Assembly (NCBI GenBank): GCA_050949255.1
Contig: JBMNFJ010000016.1
Span: forward strand, 248,001-312,000
Length of the DNA stretch: 64,000 nucleotides
Origin: UBA3941 sp002385665
Lineage (GTDB): Bacteria; Bacillota; Clostridia; Caldicoprobacterales; UBA3941
Direction of reading: 5' to 3'
The notes below the pieces were generated by a model. It saw nothing but the letters and a program-made list of their open reading frames with translations. It had not been told where the DNA came from and did not search any database. The position numbers and the translations under genes were made by a program. Shown one piece after another: positions 1-8,138 of the stretch; within the stretch, counting starts at the first letter, position 1, and every line of letters starts with the position of its first letter.

Positions 1-54
1 TGATAGCGTTCCTACCTTTTTAAAGAAGTATATTGCATAATTAAGGGGTATTCC

Positions 55-90
55 AAAAGCCGAGGGGGCACCACAACCCTTGGCTTTTCT
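55..90 (+). terminator. Rho-independent terminator of a gene left of the window
   Basis: Arms AAAAGCCGAGGG and CCCTTGGCTTTT pair across a 10-base loop with one G-T wobble, and the 3' arm ends in TTTTCTTT. It most likely ends transcription of a plus-strand gene lying before base 1. It resembles the distal part of a T-box, but no T-box consensus (AGGGTGGNACCGCG) is visible. Confidence 0.75.
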
Positions 91-205
91 TTGGAAATTT
101 CCAATTATATAGCTAAGAAACCGTATACTTTCCTGAACTGTTTTAGGGGAGTTTTTTTATTGAATTTTTTAAAGCGCTGTCATCCTGTGCGTTTAGGTGG
201 CTGTA

Positions 206-234
206 TTGACGCTGTCAAGGGTGTAGGATATAAT
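206..234 (+). promoter_or_regulatory. Sigma-A promoter of thrC-nadE-DUF503
   Basis: TTGACG (206-211) and TATAAT (229-234) are separated by exactly 17 bases, a near-consensus vegetative promoter. The leader of about 115 bases contains a small hairpin (TTGACAT 265-271 with ATGTCGA 277-283) flanked by two copies of TACCCGG (near 245 and 290). No terminator-type attenuator is visible. Confidence 0.8.
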
Positions 235-355
235 TAACAGAAGATACCCGGAATAGATCGTATATTGACATAAAGAATGTCGATGCCTCTACCCGGCAAT
301 GATAGCAAATGATGCTACCCATATGACAGCGGTATATAGGATGGTGGAATATAAG

Positions 356-1861
356 ATGTATTATTTAAGTACAAGGAATAATAAATTAAGAATACGTACC
401 ATGGATGCCATTAAACAGGGTATATCTCAGGAAGGGGGATTGTTTGTACCGGAAACCATCCCCAAACTAGCAAACCGTGATTTTTTAGAAATGGCGGATA
501 TGGATTATAGGTCACGGGCTTTCAAGGTTCTTTCTCCATTTTTAACGGATTATAATCCGGGAGACTTAAAAAAAATAATTGATGCAGCCTATGGTAAGGA
601 CAATTTTGATTGTCCGGATATAGCCCCGGTAATAAAGCTTGATAATAATTTATTTATTCAGGAGCTTTGGCATGGACCCACCTATGCCTTTAAAGATATG
701 GCCCTTCAGATTCTGCCTCATCTTATGACTTATGCAGTATCCAATACTGATGAGGATAAGGAAATAGTTATTTTGGTGGCAACATCGGGTGATACCGGTA
801 AAGCCGCCCTTGAGGGGTTTAGGGATGTTAATGGCACCCAAATCATAGTATTTTATCCCGATGAAGGGGTAAGTACCATCCAAAAATTGCAGATGGTAAC
901 CCAACAAGGGGAGAATGTACATGTGGCAGCTGTTAAGGGTAACTTCGATGATACTCAGACCGGGGTCAAGGCCATATTTACCGACGACAGTTATAATAAG
1001 CTGTTAGAAGAACGAGGGAAGAGGTTTTCTTCTGCTAATTCCATCAATTGGGGTAGATTGGTTCCACAAATAGTATACTATGTTTCAGCTTATACGGATT
1101 TACTCAAGAATAACGATCTGGCTCCAGGAGAGAAGTTCAATGTAGTAGTCCCCACCGGCAATTTTGGCAATATTCTAGCAGCTTATTACGCTAAGAATAT
1201 GGGGGTACCAATAGACAAGCTAATCTGCGCTTCCAATAGAAATAATATCCTCACGGATTTCATTAAGACAGGCATATATGATACAAGGCGAGATTTTTAT
1301 AAGACCATCTCTCCCTCTATGGATATATTAATATCCAGCAATTTGGAGAGACTATTATTTGAACTCTGTGGCAGGCAAGATCGTCAGATAAGAATGTGGA
1401 TGAGGGAACTAAATGAGACTGGCAGATATAAACTAGATGAGGAGAGCCTCAATATGCTTCAATCCATATTATGGGGTGGGAGCGCTGATGAGGAACAAAC
1501 CCTAAAGGCCATATGGGATACCTATAGGCAATATAAATATATAATAGATCCCCATACGGCTGTTGGAAAATGGGTATACGATGAATACAGGGAAGAGACC
1601 GGGGATACCCAAAAAACAATTTTGGTATCCACTGCAAGCCCCTTTAAATTCCCAGGAGATGTATTAAAGGCTATTAAGGATATGGAGTACATTCAAGGTA
1701 AGGATGATTTTCAGGTACTGGAGGCTTTGGCGTCTGCATCAGGGATGAAGATACCACCGGGCCTTATGGATTTAAAGTACAAACCTATTTTGCACCAAAC
1801 TACACTTGATGCTGGTAATATGCGCCAGGTAATTAGTAATTTTTTGGAATTGGATGGATAA
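356..1861 (+). CDS. thrC: Threonine synthase
   Basis: This PLP enzyme converts O-phospho-L-homoserine to L-threonine, the last step of threonine biosynthesis, in the cytoplasm. The 501-residue protein opens with the family-typical MYYLSTRNNK and carries HGPTYAFKDMALQ, in which Lys113 would hold PLP, followed by the phosphate-binding SGDTGKAALEGF loop. An in-frame ATG at 299 would add 19 non-conserved residues; I prefer the ATG at 356 because homologues start there and GGTGG lies just upstream. It is first in a promoter-led group with nadE, four bases downstream. Length and motifs are complete. Confidence 0.95.
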   Translation: MYYLSTRNNKLRIRTMDAIKQGISQEGGLFVPETIPKLANRDFLEMADMDYRSRAFKVLSPFLTDYNPGDLKKIIDAAYGKDNFDCPDIAPVIKLDNNLFIQELWHGPTYAFKDMALQILPHLMTYAVSNTDEDKEIVILVATSGDTGKAALEGFRDVNGTQIIVFYPDEGVSTIQKLQMVTQQGENVHVAAVKGNFDDTQTGVKAIFTDDSYNKLLEERGKRFSSANSINWGRLVPQIVYYVSAYTDLLKNNDLAPGEKFNVVVPTGNFGNILAAYYAKNMGVPIDKLICASNRNNILTDFIKTGIYDTRRDFYKTISPSMDILISSNLERLLFELCGRQDRQIRMWMRELNETGRYKLDEESLNMLQSILWGGSADEEQTLKAIWDTYRQYKYIIDPHTAVGKWVYDEYREETGDTQKTILVSTASPFKFPGDVLKAIKDMEYIQGKDDFQVLEALASASGMKIPPGLMDLKYKPILHQTTLDAGNMRQVISNFLELDG

Positions 1862-1865
1862 AATT

Positions 1866-3506
1866 ATGAGAATTGCTGTAGCACAATACAACCCAAAGAT
1901 TGGTGACCTGGAGGGTAACACATCTAAAACTATCGATTTCATTGTTAAGGCAAGAGAACAAAAATGTGACCTGGTTGTTTTTCCGGAACTCAGCATAACG
2001 GGTTATCCGCCTCGTGATCTACTCTTAAGGAGCGACTTTTTGAAGGCCTGTGACAGGGCTCTGAGTCAAATTTTACCCTACACCGAGGGAATAGGTGTTA
2101 TTATAGGTACTGTAATGGCCGGTTCCTATGATCATTTATTATACAACAGCGCCATTTTAATAGAGGACGGGATTATAGCGGGAAGGGTAGACAAAAGCCT
2201 GTTACCAAATTATGATGTGTTCGAAGAAGCTAGGTATTTCCAGCCTTCAAAGCAGATAAAGTGTCTCCATTTCAGGGGAAAAAGACTTGGTGTATCAATA
2301 TGTGAGGACATTTGGAACGATGAAGATATTTTTGGTCATCTAAAATATTCAAGGAATATTTTAGATGAACTCTATGAAGATGATCCCGACATATTTATTA
2401 ATCTATCGGCTTCCCCATACCATTATGGAAAACACCAGATTCGTATGGATATGATAGCCCACTATACCAAGAAATATGGCATTCCCTTTATATACGCCAA
2501 CCAAATCGGGGGTAATGACGAATTGGTATTCGACGGTTCCAGTATGGTCTACGACGGTAACGGGAAATTAATTCTCCATGCCAAGCCCTTTGAAGAGGAC
2601 TTAATAATATATGATACTGAGAGATTATATTCAGAGCTGGCAGCCCATAAGGAGGATATTTCCTGGATGTATCAGGGTTTAGTCCTTGGTGTTAAAGATT
2701 ATTTCCGTAAGACGGGTTTTAAAAAGACCATTCTGGGATTAAGCGGGGGTATAGATTCTGCTTTGTTGGCGTGTATAGCAAAAGATGCCTTAGGCCCTGA
2801 GAATGTATTGGGGGTATTTATGCCCTCCAGGTACACATCCGATGAAAGTAGGGTAGATGCCGATAAGCTTGCATCAAACCTCGGGATCGAGTACAGAACC
2901 ATTCCAATCAATGATATCTTTCAAGACTATTTAAAGATATTTAACCAGGATGGGCAAGTTCATGGGGATCTGGCTGAAGAGAATATCCAGGCCAGAATAC
3001 GGGGTAACTTACTCATGTTCATAGCCAACAGAGAAGGCCGGGTTTTAGTTTGCCCCAGCAATAAATCCGAAATTGCAGTTGGTTATTCTACCCTATATGG
3101 GGATTCCTGTGGGGGTATAGCGGTATTAGGGGATGTACTAAAAACCGATGTTTATCAGCTATGCAGATATATAAATCGTAAAGAGGAAATAATTCCAAAC
3201 AACATAATCTTAAAAGCCCCGACAGCAGAGCTTAGGGACAACCAAAAGGATGAAGATTCCCTGCCTCCGTATTCCGTATTAGATGAAGTGCTGAGGATGT
3301 ATATTGAGAAAAATGTTCCGTTGGAGGAAATCATCCATAAAGGATATGACAAGGAAACGGTATACAGAATAATCAATATGATCGACAGAGCCGAATACAA
3401 GCGCAGGCAGATCCCTCCGATAATTAGGCTCAGCCATGGTGATTTTGGCCTTGGAAGAAGGCATCCCGTGGTTCATGGTTTCAGGCCTGAAATATACGAA
3501 TCATGA
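1866..3506 (+). CDS. nadE: Glutamine-dependent NAD+ synthetase
   Basis: It amidates nicotinic acid adenine dinucleotide to NAD+, using ammonia released from glutamine. The 546-residue protein is the two-domain form. The N-terminal nitrilase-like glutaminase (about residues 1-250) shows the triad Glu41, Lys110 (in GRVDKSLLPNY) and Cys146 (in SICEDIW). The C-terminal synthetase has the ATP-binding SGGIDSA loop near residue 290. The start at 1866 (MRIAVAQ) matches the family; an ATG at 1854 lies inside the end of thrC. The gene is tightly packed between thrC and the DUF503 gene, whose start overlaps its stop (ATGA). Confidence 0.95.
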   Translation: MRIAVAQYNPKIGDLEGNTSKTIDFIVKAREQKCDLVVFPELSITGYPPRDLLLRSDFLKACDRALSQILPYTEGIGVIIGTVMAGSYDHLLYNSAILIEDGIIAGRVDKSLLPNYDVFEEARYFQPSKQIKCLHFRGKRLGVSICEDIWNDEDIFGHLKYSRNILDELYEDDPDIFINLSASPYHYGKHQIRMDMIAHYTKKYGIPFIYANQIGGNDELVFDGSSMVYDGNGKLILHAKPFEEDLIIYDTERLYSELAAHKEDISWMYQGLVLGVKDYFRKTGFKKTILGLSGGIDSALLACIAKDALGPENVLGVFMPSRYTSDESRVDADKLASNLGIEYRTIPINDIFQDYLKIFNQDGQVHGDLAEENIQARIRGNLLMFIANREGRVLVCPSNKSEIAVGYSTLYGDSCGGIAVLGDVLKTDVYQLCRYINRKEEIIPNNIILKAPTAELRDNQKDEDSLPPYSVLDEVLRMYIEKNVPLEEIIHKGYDKETVYRIINMIDRAEYKRRQIPPIIRLSHGDFGLGRRHPVVHGFRPEIYES

Positions 3507-3790
3507 GAATGTTTGTAGCTATTGCTGAAATTGAGATCAGATTGTATAATTCCCAATCATTGAAGGAGAAAAGGCAAATATTAAAAAGTCTTGTTTCAAA
3601 GATTAGGAATCAGTTTAATGTATCAATAGCAGAGGTTGACGGCTTGGATACCTGGCAACGCGCAAAACTGGGATTTGCATGTGTATCCAACAATTCAGTT
3701 CAAGCTGAAAAACAGATGAACAGAGTTCTGGAATATATAGAGCAGGATATACGGCTTGAGGTGGTAAATATCCGGAAGGAAATATTGTGA
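3503..3790 (+). CDS. DUF503 family protein (YlxP-like)
   Basis: This 95-residue protein has the DUF503 pattern: an N-terminal strand, then SLKEKRQILKSLVSKIRNQFNVSIAEV and a later WQRAKLGFACVS segment. The family is small and cytoplasmic; B. subtilis YlxP is usually near ribosome-maturation genes, but its biochemical role is not settled. The start overlaps the nadE stop by four bases (ATGA), so the two are probably translationally coupled. No catalytic motif can be seen. Confidence 0.85.
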   Translation: MRMFVAIAEIEIRLYNSQSLKEKRQILKSLVSKIRNQFNVSIAEVDGLDTWQRAKLGFACVSNNSVQAEKQMNRVLEYIEQDIRLEVVNIRKEIL

Positions 3791-3879
3791 CATATGGGAT
3801 GATCAGCCTCAGTTGTTACTATACACGTCAATGATTATTACTGTTGCCTTAGACCTTATGAAAGGTCTGGCGTAAACAT

Positions 3880-4245
3880 ATGGCAAGCTTTAAGGGGGGA
3901 TGGCGTATTGTAATCTCACGAAACGACAAAGGAGTATATGTCCAACCCAAGGGAAGCATATCATTTTTAACCGTCGATGCAATAGAAAGGCAGGTCTTTG
4001 ATTTTATCAGTGAAGATGATGCCGTGTTAGTAATCGATCTGTCAAAGGTTAACTTTTTAGATAGTGCAGGGTTAGGAATGTTGATATCTTTCCTTAAGTT
4101 CATGAAGAGTCATAACGGTGAAATGATTGTGGAATATCCTCAGTTGGGGGTACAGAAGTTACTGGAGATGACGCGCATGGATGAACTATTTGAGATAAAG
4201 AAAACCCCCGAACCAACAACAGGTAGTTGGGGTGAATATATATAG
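3880..4245 (+). CDS. STAS-domain anti-sigma factor antagonist (SpoIIAA-like)
   Basis: This 121-residue single STAS domain has the hallmark VNFLDSAGLGMLI, placing the serine normally phosphorylated by a partner anti-sigma kinase at residue 62. Such proteins bind anti-sigma factors and release a sigma factor when unphosphorylated. No partner kinase or sigma gene is nearby, so this is not the spoIIA operon and the target is unknown. The C-terminal 15 residues (EPTTGSWGEYI) extend past the usual domain. The Shine-Dalgarno sequence is weak. A good terminator follows directly. Confidence 0.88.
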   Translation: MASFKGGWRIVISRNDKGVYVQPKGSISFLTVDAIERQVFDFISEDDAVLVIDLSKVNFLDSAGLGMLISFLKFMKSHNGEMIVEYPQLGVQKLLEMTRMDELFEIKKTPEPTTGSWGEYI

Positions 4246-4250
4246 GCGAT

Positions 4251-4291
4251 AAGGCATCGGGCAAGAATACATGTCCGATGCTTTATTTTTT
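4251..4291 (+). terminator. Terminator after the STAS gene
   Basis: GCATCGG (4254-4260) pairs with CCGATGC (4275-4281), extended by flanking AAG/TTT, and is followed by TTTATTTTTT. It separates the STAS gene from the cotJ operon. Confidence 0.8.
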
Positions 4292-4462
4292 AAACTTTTA
4301 CCGGGCCATAAGGGCAAAATAAATAATTATGAGCCACCCTATCCTATTTTTCAGTAATTCAGCGAGGCAAATGATTTATATAAGTAGAAGGGGTCAGGCT
4401 CATTTTATTAGATATTCTCATAGTATGTTAATATCATAACATTTATATGGAGGAGTAGAGAC

Positions 4463-4663
4463 ATGATGGAGGGATATCAACACAATCATCTTACAAACAT
4501 ATTGGGATCGGATTATATGGTACTACCCTTCCCGCCAAACTCTAAATTGGCCCGAGCCTTTTTTGTTGCCCAAAGATATACAACCAGCTTTCCGCCAAGG
4601 GAGGCCTTGGAAAGGGGAACCATGTTCCCGGAATTGTTTACCCCTTGGCCTAGTCACCATTGA
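4463..4663 (+). CDS. cotJA: Spore coat protein CotJA
   Basis: The 66-residue protein has the CotJA features: LARAFFVAQRYTTSFPPREALERGTMFPELF and a proline-rich end. It is a small spore-coat-associated protein, first gene of cotJABC. GGAGGAG lies 9-13 bases upstream of the ATG; a second ATG follows at once, so the first residue is uncertain. In B. subtilis the operon is under sigma-E in the mother cell. Here CATAACATT near 4434 faintly resembles a sigma-E -10, but I cannot define the promoter. Confidence 0.9.
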   Translation: MMEGYQHNHLTNILGSDYMVLPFPPNSKLARAFFVAQRYTTSFPPREALERGTMFPELFTPWPSHH

Positions 4664-4689
4664 GAAGGTATGTAAAGGAGGATGTTTTA

Positions 4690-4947
4690 ATGACGGTAAA
4701 CGATAGAGCTCGACTTCTGGATGAAATTCGTATTCTGGAATTTATGGCAGTGGAGCTTAATTTGTATCTAGACAATAACCCCAATGATCATAAGGCCATT
4801 AGGGATTATAATTCTTTTACTAAACAATTAATGGCTGTAAAAGATGAATACCAAAGAAGATACGGTCCTTTGAGCAATTTTGGAACAGCATTAAGCCAAT
4901 CCCCCTGGGCATGGCTTAATGACCCGTGGCCATGGGAACTTGACTAG
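4690..4947 (+). CDS. cotJB: Spore coat protein CotJB
   Basis: This 85-residue CotJB-family protein contains the conserved helical LLDEIRILEFMAVELNLYLD segment and the C-terminal PWAWLNDPWPWE motif. It acts in the spore coat with CotJA and CotJC. I chose the ATG at 4690 because AAAGGAGG lies at the right distance; an upstream in-frame start at 4660 overlaps cotJA and has no Shine-Dalgarno sequence. CotJC starts 17 bases after its stop. Confidence 0.9.
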   Translation: MTVNDRARLLDEIRILEFMAVELNLYLDNNPNDHKAIRDYNSFTKQLMAVKDEYQRRYGPLSNFGTALSQSPWAWLNDPWPWELD

Positions 4948-4963
4948 AGGGAGGAATATTTAT

Positions 4964-5536
4964 ATGTGGATATATGAAAAAAAATTGCAATTTCCCATCA
5001 GAATCAAAAACCCAAACCCAAAGATGGCAACCCTTATAATTAGCCAGTACGGAGGTCCGGACGGAGAATTAGCCGCATCCCTAAGATATTTATCTCAAAG
5101 ATATATCATGCCTATACCCGAAGGAAAGGGTCTTTTGACGGATATAGGGACCGAAGAACTTGCTCATTTTGAGATGGTAGGTACCATGGTATATCAGCTG
5201 ATGAAGGGTGCCTCGGATGAAGAGATCAAGGCATCAGGTGCCGGACCATACTTTACAGACCATGGACGGGGAGTTTATCCTACGTCTGCGGCAGGCAACC
5301 CATTTACTGCAGCATATATTCAATCAAAAGGTGATCCCATAGCAGATCTGAACGAGGACTTAGCGGCAGAACAAAAAGCTCGTAGTACTTATGAATGGCT
5401 TCTAAGAATGGCAGATGATCCTGATGTTATAGAGCCTCTTAAATTCCTAAGACAACGAGAGGTGGTACACTACCAAAGGTTTGGGGAATTACTGATGAAG
5501 GTTCAAGATTATGTAGAATCAAAAAAATATTTTTAG
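4964..5536 (+). CDS. cotJC: CotJC, manganese-catalase-like spore coat protein
   Basis: The 190-residue four-helix protein belongs to the manganese catalase/CotJC family and probably protects the spore from peroxide. Metal-ligand candidates are Glu35, the TEELAHFEM motif (Glu64/65 and His68), EQKARSTYEW and REVVHYQRF. The start at 4964 (MWIYEKKLQ, the family N-terminus) is preceded by GAGGGAGG. It is the last gene of the cotJ operon. Confidence 0.92.
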   Translation: MWIYEKKLQFPIRIKNPNPKMATLIISQYGGPDGELAASLRYLSQRYIMPIPEGKGLLTDIGTEELAHFEMVGTMVYQLMKGASDEEIKASGAGPYFTDHGRGVYPTSAAGNPFTAAYIQSKGDPIADLNEDLAAEQKARSTYEWLLRMADDPDVIEPLKFLRQREVVHYQRFGELLMKVQDYVESKKYF

Positions 5537-5581
5537 TTATTGAGGGAAACAAGTTGTTGGGATATAAGGAGCCAATTTGCT

Positions 5582-5634
5582 AAAGTCAGCCCATACCTTG
5601 CCTGAATAGAGGTCAAGATATGGGCTGGCTTTAT
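5582..5634 (+). terminator. Hairpin terminator after cotJC
   Basis: AAAGTCAGCCCATACCTTG (5582-5600) pairs with CAAGATATGGGCTGGCTTT (5614-5632), a long stem with two mismatches. The T-tract is short, so it may terminate weakly or act as a 3'-end stabiliser. Confidence 0.6.
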
Positions 5635-5771
5635 GCCAATTAATCATACTGTGCTCACTATGTTTTTGTAGAACATAATAAAAACTGGCTTAAGCATGGG
5701 TTTGTTGTAAAACAATTGTAAAACAAATGTGAAAAGGGTCTAAATTGGACATGCTGTTTTTAGGATATGAT

Positions 5772-5800
5772 TTGGTTGTTTTATCAATTTGATGTATAAT
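5772..5800 (+). promoter_or_regulatory. Sigma-A promoter of hflX
   Basis: TTGGTT (5772-5777) and TATAAT (5795-5800) are 17 bases apart. Transcription would begin near 5807, which excludes the in-frame TTG at 5789 as the hflX start. Confidence 0.65.
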
Positions 5801-5848
5801 TTAGGAGGGGTATCGGGTATAAGTTTAAAAGGAGGTAGGGATACCGTT

Positions 5849-7618
5849 ATGGTACAAGGAAATACTGATGGACTGTCCAAGGCAACAATTGCAGAGTTGG
5901 AATCCTTATTCGATATCATGGTACCCAAGGATGAGTTTTGTACCAGAGAGATTATTGAGAAGCTATGCAGATTGACTACGGCCATCAATAGAGAAATTTC
6001 TATATATATAGAACGAGGTGGAAAGATCTTAGATGTTTCTGTTGGAGATATAGGTCAGGTAGCCCTGCCCTATATGCGTACTCGCAGGAGTAAAACACGT
6101 CTTAATGGGATAAGATGCATTCACACCCATCCAGGTGGAAATGGGACCTTATCCAGGGTAGATTTAAACGCTTTGACGTCTATGAGGCTGGATTCAATAG
6201 CCGCTATAGGAGTATTTGATGGAAAGTTTAATCAAGGATATGCGGCTTTTATCAATCCACCGGAAAGCGAACAAGAGATTACCATATTAGGGCCTCTGTC
6301 CCGGATAGAGTTTTGCCATAAGGAGCTGATGGAATATATATATGAAAGGGACAAGGCTATTCAACACCGGGACATGGTGGAGGTAGTAGACGATAAAGAG
6401 GAGAGGGCTATACTGGTAGGGTTGGACATATATGGTGAAGGAGCCGCTTCACTGGAGGAGTTAGAACAACTGGCACACACGGCAGGAGCGGTAGTTGTCA
6501 GCAAGTTAACCCAAAATAGGAGAGTACCTGATACAGCCACCTATATAGGAAAAGGGAAGGCAGAGGAGCTGGCTTTGTTATGTAGGGCTCATAATTTGAA
6601 CCTTGTTATTTTCGACGATGAACTTTCCCCATCTCAGATTCGAAATCTTAGCGATATTATAGGAATCAGGATTATAGACAGGACAGCCCTAATTTTAGAT
6701 ATATTCGCCAGAAGGGCTGTGTCCAGGGAAGGTAAGCTACAGGTAGAATTGGCCCAATTGAAATATAGATTGCCCAGGCTAATGGGAATGGGCGTTATGC
6801 TTTCCAGATTGGGTGGAGGCATCGGTACAAGGGGCCCCGGGGAAAAGAAATTAGAAACCGATCGGAGACACATTCGCAGAAGAATTGGGGAGATAGAGAG
6901 GGATCTGAATAAGGTAAGGGATAGGCGCCAGGCCCTTCGGGAAAGAAGGGAGAAGAACCGGATTCCAGTAGTTGCCCTGGTTGGTTACACGAACGCCGGT
7001 AAAAGCAGTTTGATGAACGCTTTGAGCGGGAGTAGCGTGTTGGTTGAGAACAAGCTCTTTGCTACTCTTGATCCTATACACAGGGGAATCATCCTACCCA
7101 ATGGGCAAGAGATTCTATTAGTAGATACTGTGGGATTTATTAATAAGCTGCCCCATGATCTTATAGAGGCCTTTAAATCCACCTTGGAGGAAGCTGTCTA
7201 TGCTGATCTGCTTCTTCATGTAGTAGATGCATCATCACCTAATTTAGAAGAGCAGATGAGTGTAGTTGAGAACCTTTTAGACGCCTTGGGCTGCGGCCAA
7301 ACCATCATTACTGTCTATAATAAAATGGATATTATAGAAGAGAAGGTTTTTGGCGCACCTGTAAAAAAACCAACAGCATATATTTCGGCTATGGAAAAGA
7401 CGGGTTTAGATGACCTGGTAGATTTAATAGCAGAAAACCTACCTATCAAAAGAAGGAGGGTGGAATTGCTTATTCCTTATGAGGATGGTCATGTGCTATC
7501 TCAGATACACGACCAGGGACAAATATTTAAGGAGGAATACAGGGGCGATGGGATATATTTTTATGCAGAACTGGATCCGGCATCCTATGGACGCCTTATT
7601 AAGTATGAGATTAAATAA
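5849..7618 (+). CDS. hflX: HflX ribosome-associated GTPase with JAMM-like N-terminal domain
   Basis: HflX GTPases bind the 50S subunit and split or rescue stalled ribosomes. From about residue 187 the protein is ordinary HflX: glycine-rich GGGIGTRGPGEKKLETDRR, then a G domain with GYTNAGKSS near residue 378 and DTVGF near 426. The first 185 residues are extra. They hold HTHPGGNGTLSRVD, an exact HxH-x10-D metal site (His92, His94, Asp105), with Glu49 43 residues before it, as in JAMM/MPN+ metalloproteases. The 589-residue length fits long clostridial HflX proteins rather than the roughly 420-residue form. The start is the ATG at 5849, after AAAGGAGG and downstream of the promoter. Confidence 0.92.
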   Translation: MVQGNTDGLSKATIAELESLFDIMVPKDEFCTREIIEKLCRLTTAINREISIYIERGGKILDVSVGDIGQVALPYMRTRRSKTRLNGIRCIHTHPGGNGTLSRVDLNALTSMRLDSIAAIGVFDGKFNQGYAAFINPPESEQEITILGPLSRIEFCHKELMEYIYERDKAIQHRDMVEVVDDKEERAILVGLDIYGEGAASLEELEQLAHTAGAVVVSKLTQNRRVPDTATYIGKGKAEELALLCRAHNLNLVIFDDELSPSQIRNLSDIIGIRIIDRTALILDIFARRAVSREGKLQVELAQLKYRLPRLMGMGVMLSRLGGGIGTRGPGEKKLETDRRHIRRRIGEIERDLNKVRDRRQALRERREKNRIPVVALVGYTNAGKSSLMNALSGSSVLVENKLFATLDPIHRGIILPNGQEILLVDTVGFINKLPHDLIEAFKSTLEEAVYADLLLHVVDASSPNLEEQMSVVENLLDALGCGQTIITVYNKMDIIEEKVFGAPVKKPTAYISAMEKTGLDDLVDLIAENLPIKRRRVELLIPYEDGHVLSQIHDQGQIFKEEYRGDGIYFYAELDPASYGRLIKYEIK

Positions 7619-7704
7619 AAGGGTATATTTTTTGTTTTGAAGTATAGATTAGAGGTATAAATGTAAAAGTAAGCTACATGGCAATAAGAATAGGAGTGAT
7701 AATT

Positions 7705-7896
7705 ATGAAGGTATTTGTCGATCAGGATCTATGTATTAGTTGTGGGTTATGTATTAGCATATGCGAGGACGTATTTTCCTGGAATGAAGATGATAAGGCG
7801 GAAGCCATCGATGATGAAATTCCGGAGGATTTGGTGGAAGACGTTGAGGAAGCAGTGGAAAGCTGCCCCACTGAAGCAATTCAATATAGGGACTAG
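7705..7896 (+). CDS. Small [4Fe-4S] ferredoxin
   Basis: A 63-residue acidic electron carrier. The cluster ligands are Cys10, Cys13 and Cys16 (CISCGLC) and Cys54 in SCPTEAI; an extra Cys20 is common in this subtype. The acidic stretch between them is typical of single-cluster clostridial and Thermotoga ferredoxins. The ATG at 7705 has GGAG eight bases upstream. Partner enzymes cannot be told from the neighbourhood. Confidence 0.92.
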   Translation: MKVFVDQDLCISCGLCISICEDVFSWNEDDKAEAIDDEIPEDLVEDVEEAVESCPTEAIQYRD

Positions 7897-7908
7897 TGAA
7901 GCCCAAAA

Positions 7909-7945
7909 AACCCACTTTAGGGAATATACCTGGAGTGGGTTATTC
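7909..7945 (+). terminator. Hairpin after the ferredoxin gene
   Basis: AACCCACT (7909-7916) pairs with AGTGGGTT (7934-7941) around a loop that can itself pair (AGG/CCT). It is followed by ATTCATAT, a weak T-tract. A terminator is likely but not classical. Confidence 0.55.
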
Positions 7946-8095
7946 ATATATCATACATTTTAACCATTTAATGTAATTTAATAAAATTTCTTTATGCAAT
8001 CTTTTCAAAAAAACGACCTTGATTTTTGATAATATAGCTATAGTCAGATTGTCCTTATAGGGATATAATTGTTTTATATTAGTAGGAACCCTTGA

Positions 8096-8116
8096 TTTGC
8101 ATCATAATGATGCAAA
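8096..8116. promoter_or_regulatory. Perfect 21-bp palindrome before the sugar-ABC ATPase
   Basis: TTTGCATCAT-A-ATGATGCAAA is a perfect dyad ending 22 bases before the ATG at 8139. Its position and symmetry suit an operator for a dimeric repressor, for example LacI, GntR or ROK type. The sequence alone does not identify the regulator, and no convincing -35/-10 pair was found. Confidence 0.5.
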
Positions 8117-8138
8117 ATAATAATGTGGAGGGATTATA

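Noticed and set aside
55..90. Possible T-box riboswitch end before thrC
   Set aside because: GGGGGCACCACAACCCT loosely resembles a T-box antiterminator, but the conserved AGGGTGGNACCGCG is absent, the hairpin ends in a T-run, and a strong promoter follows it. A simple terminator of the preceding gene explains it.
299..355. Upstream in-frame start adding 19 residues to threonine synthase
   Set aside because: The extension does not resemble family N-termini, and the ATG at 356 gives the conserved beginning.
4329..4403. Inverted repeat ATGAGCC / GGCTCAT upstream of cotJA
   Set aside because: It is only seven bases with a 61-base separation, which is expected by chance at this scale.
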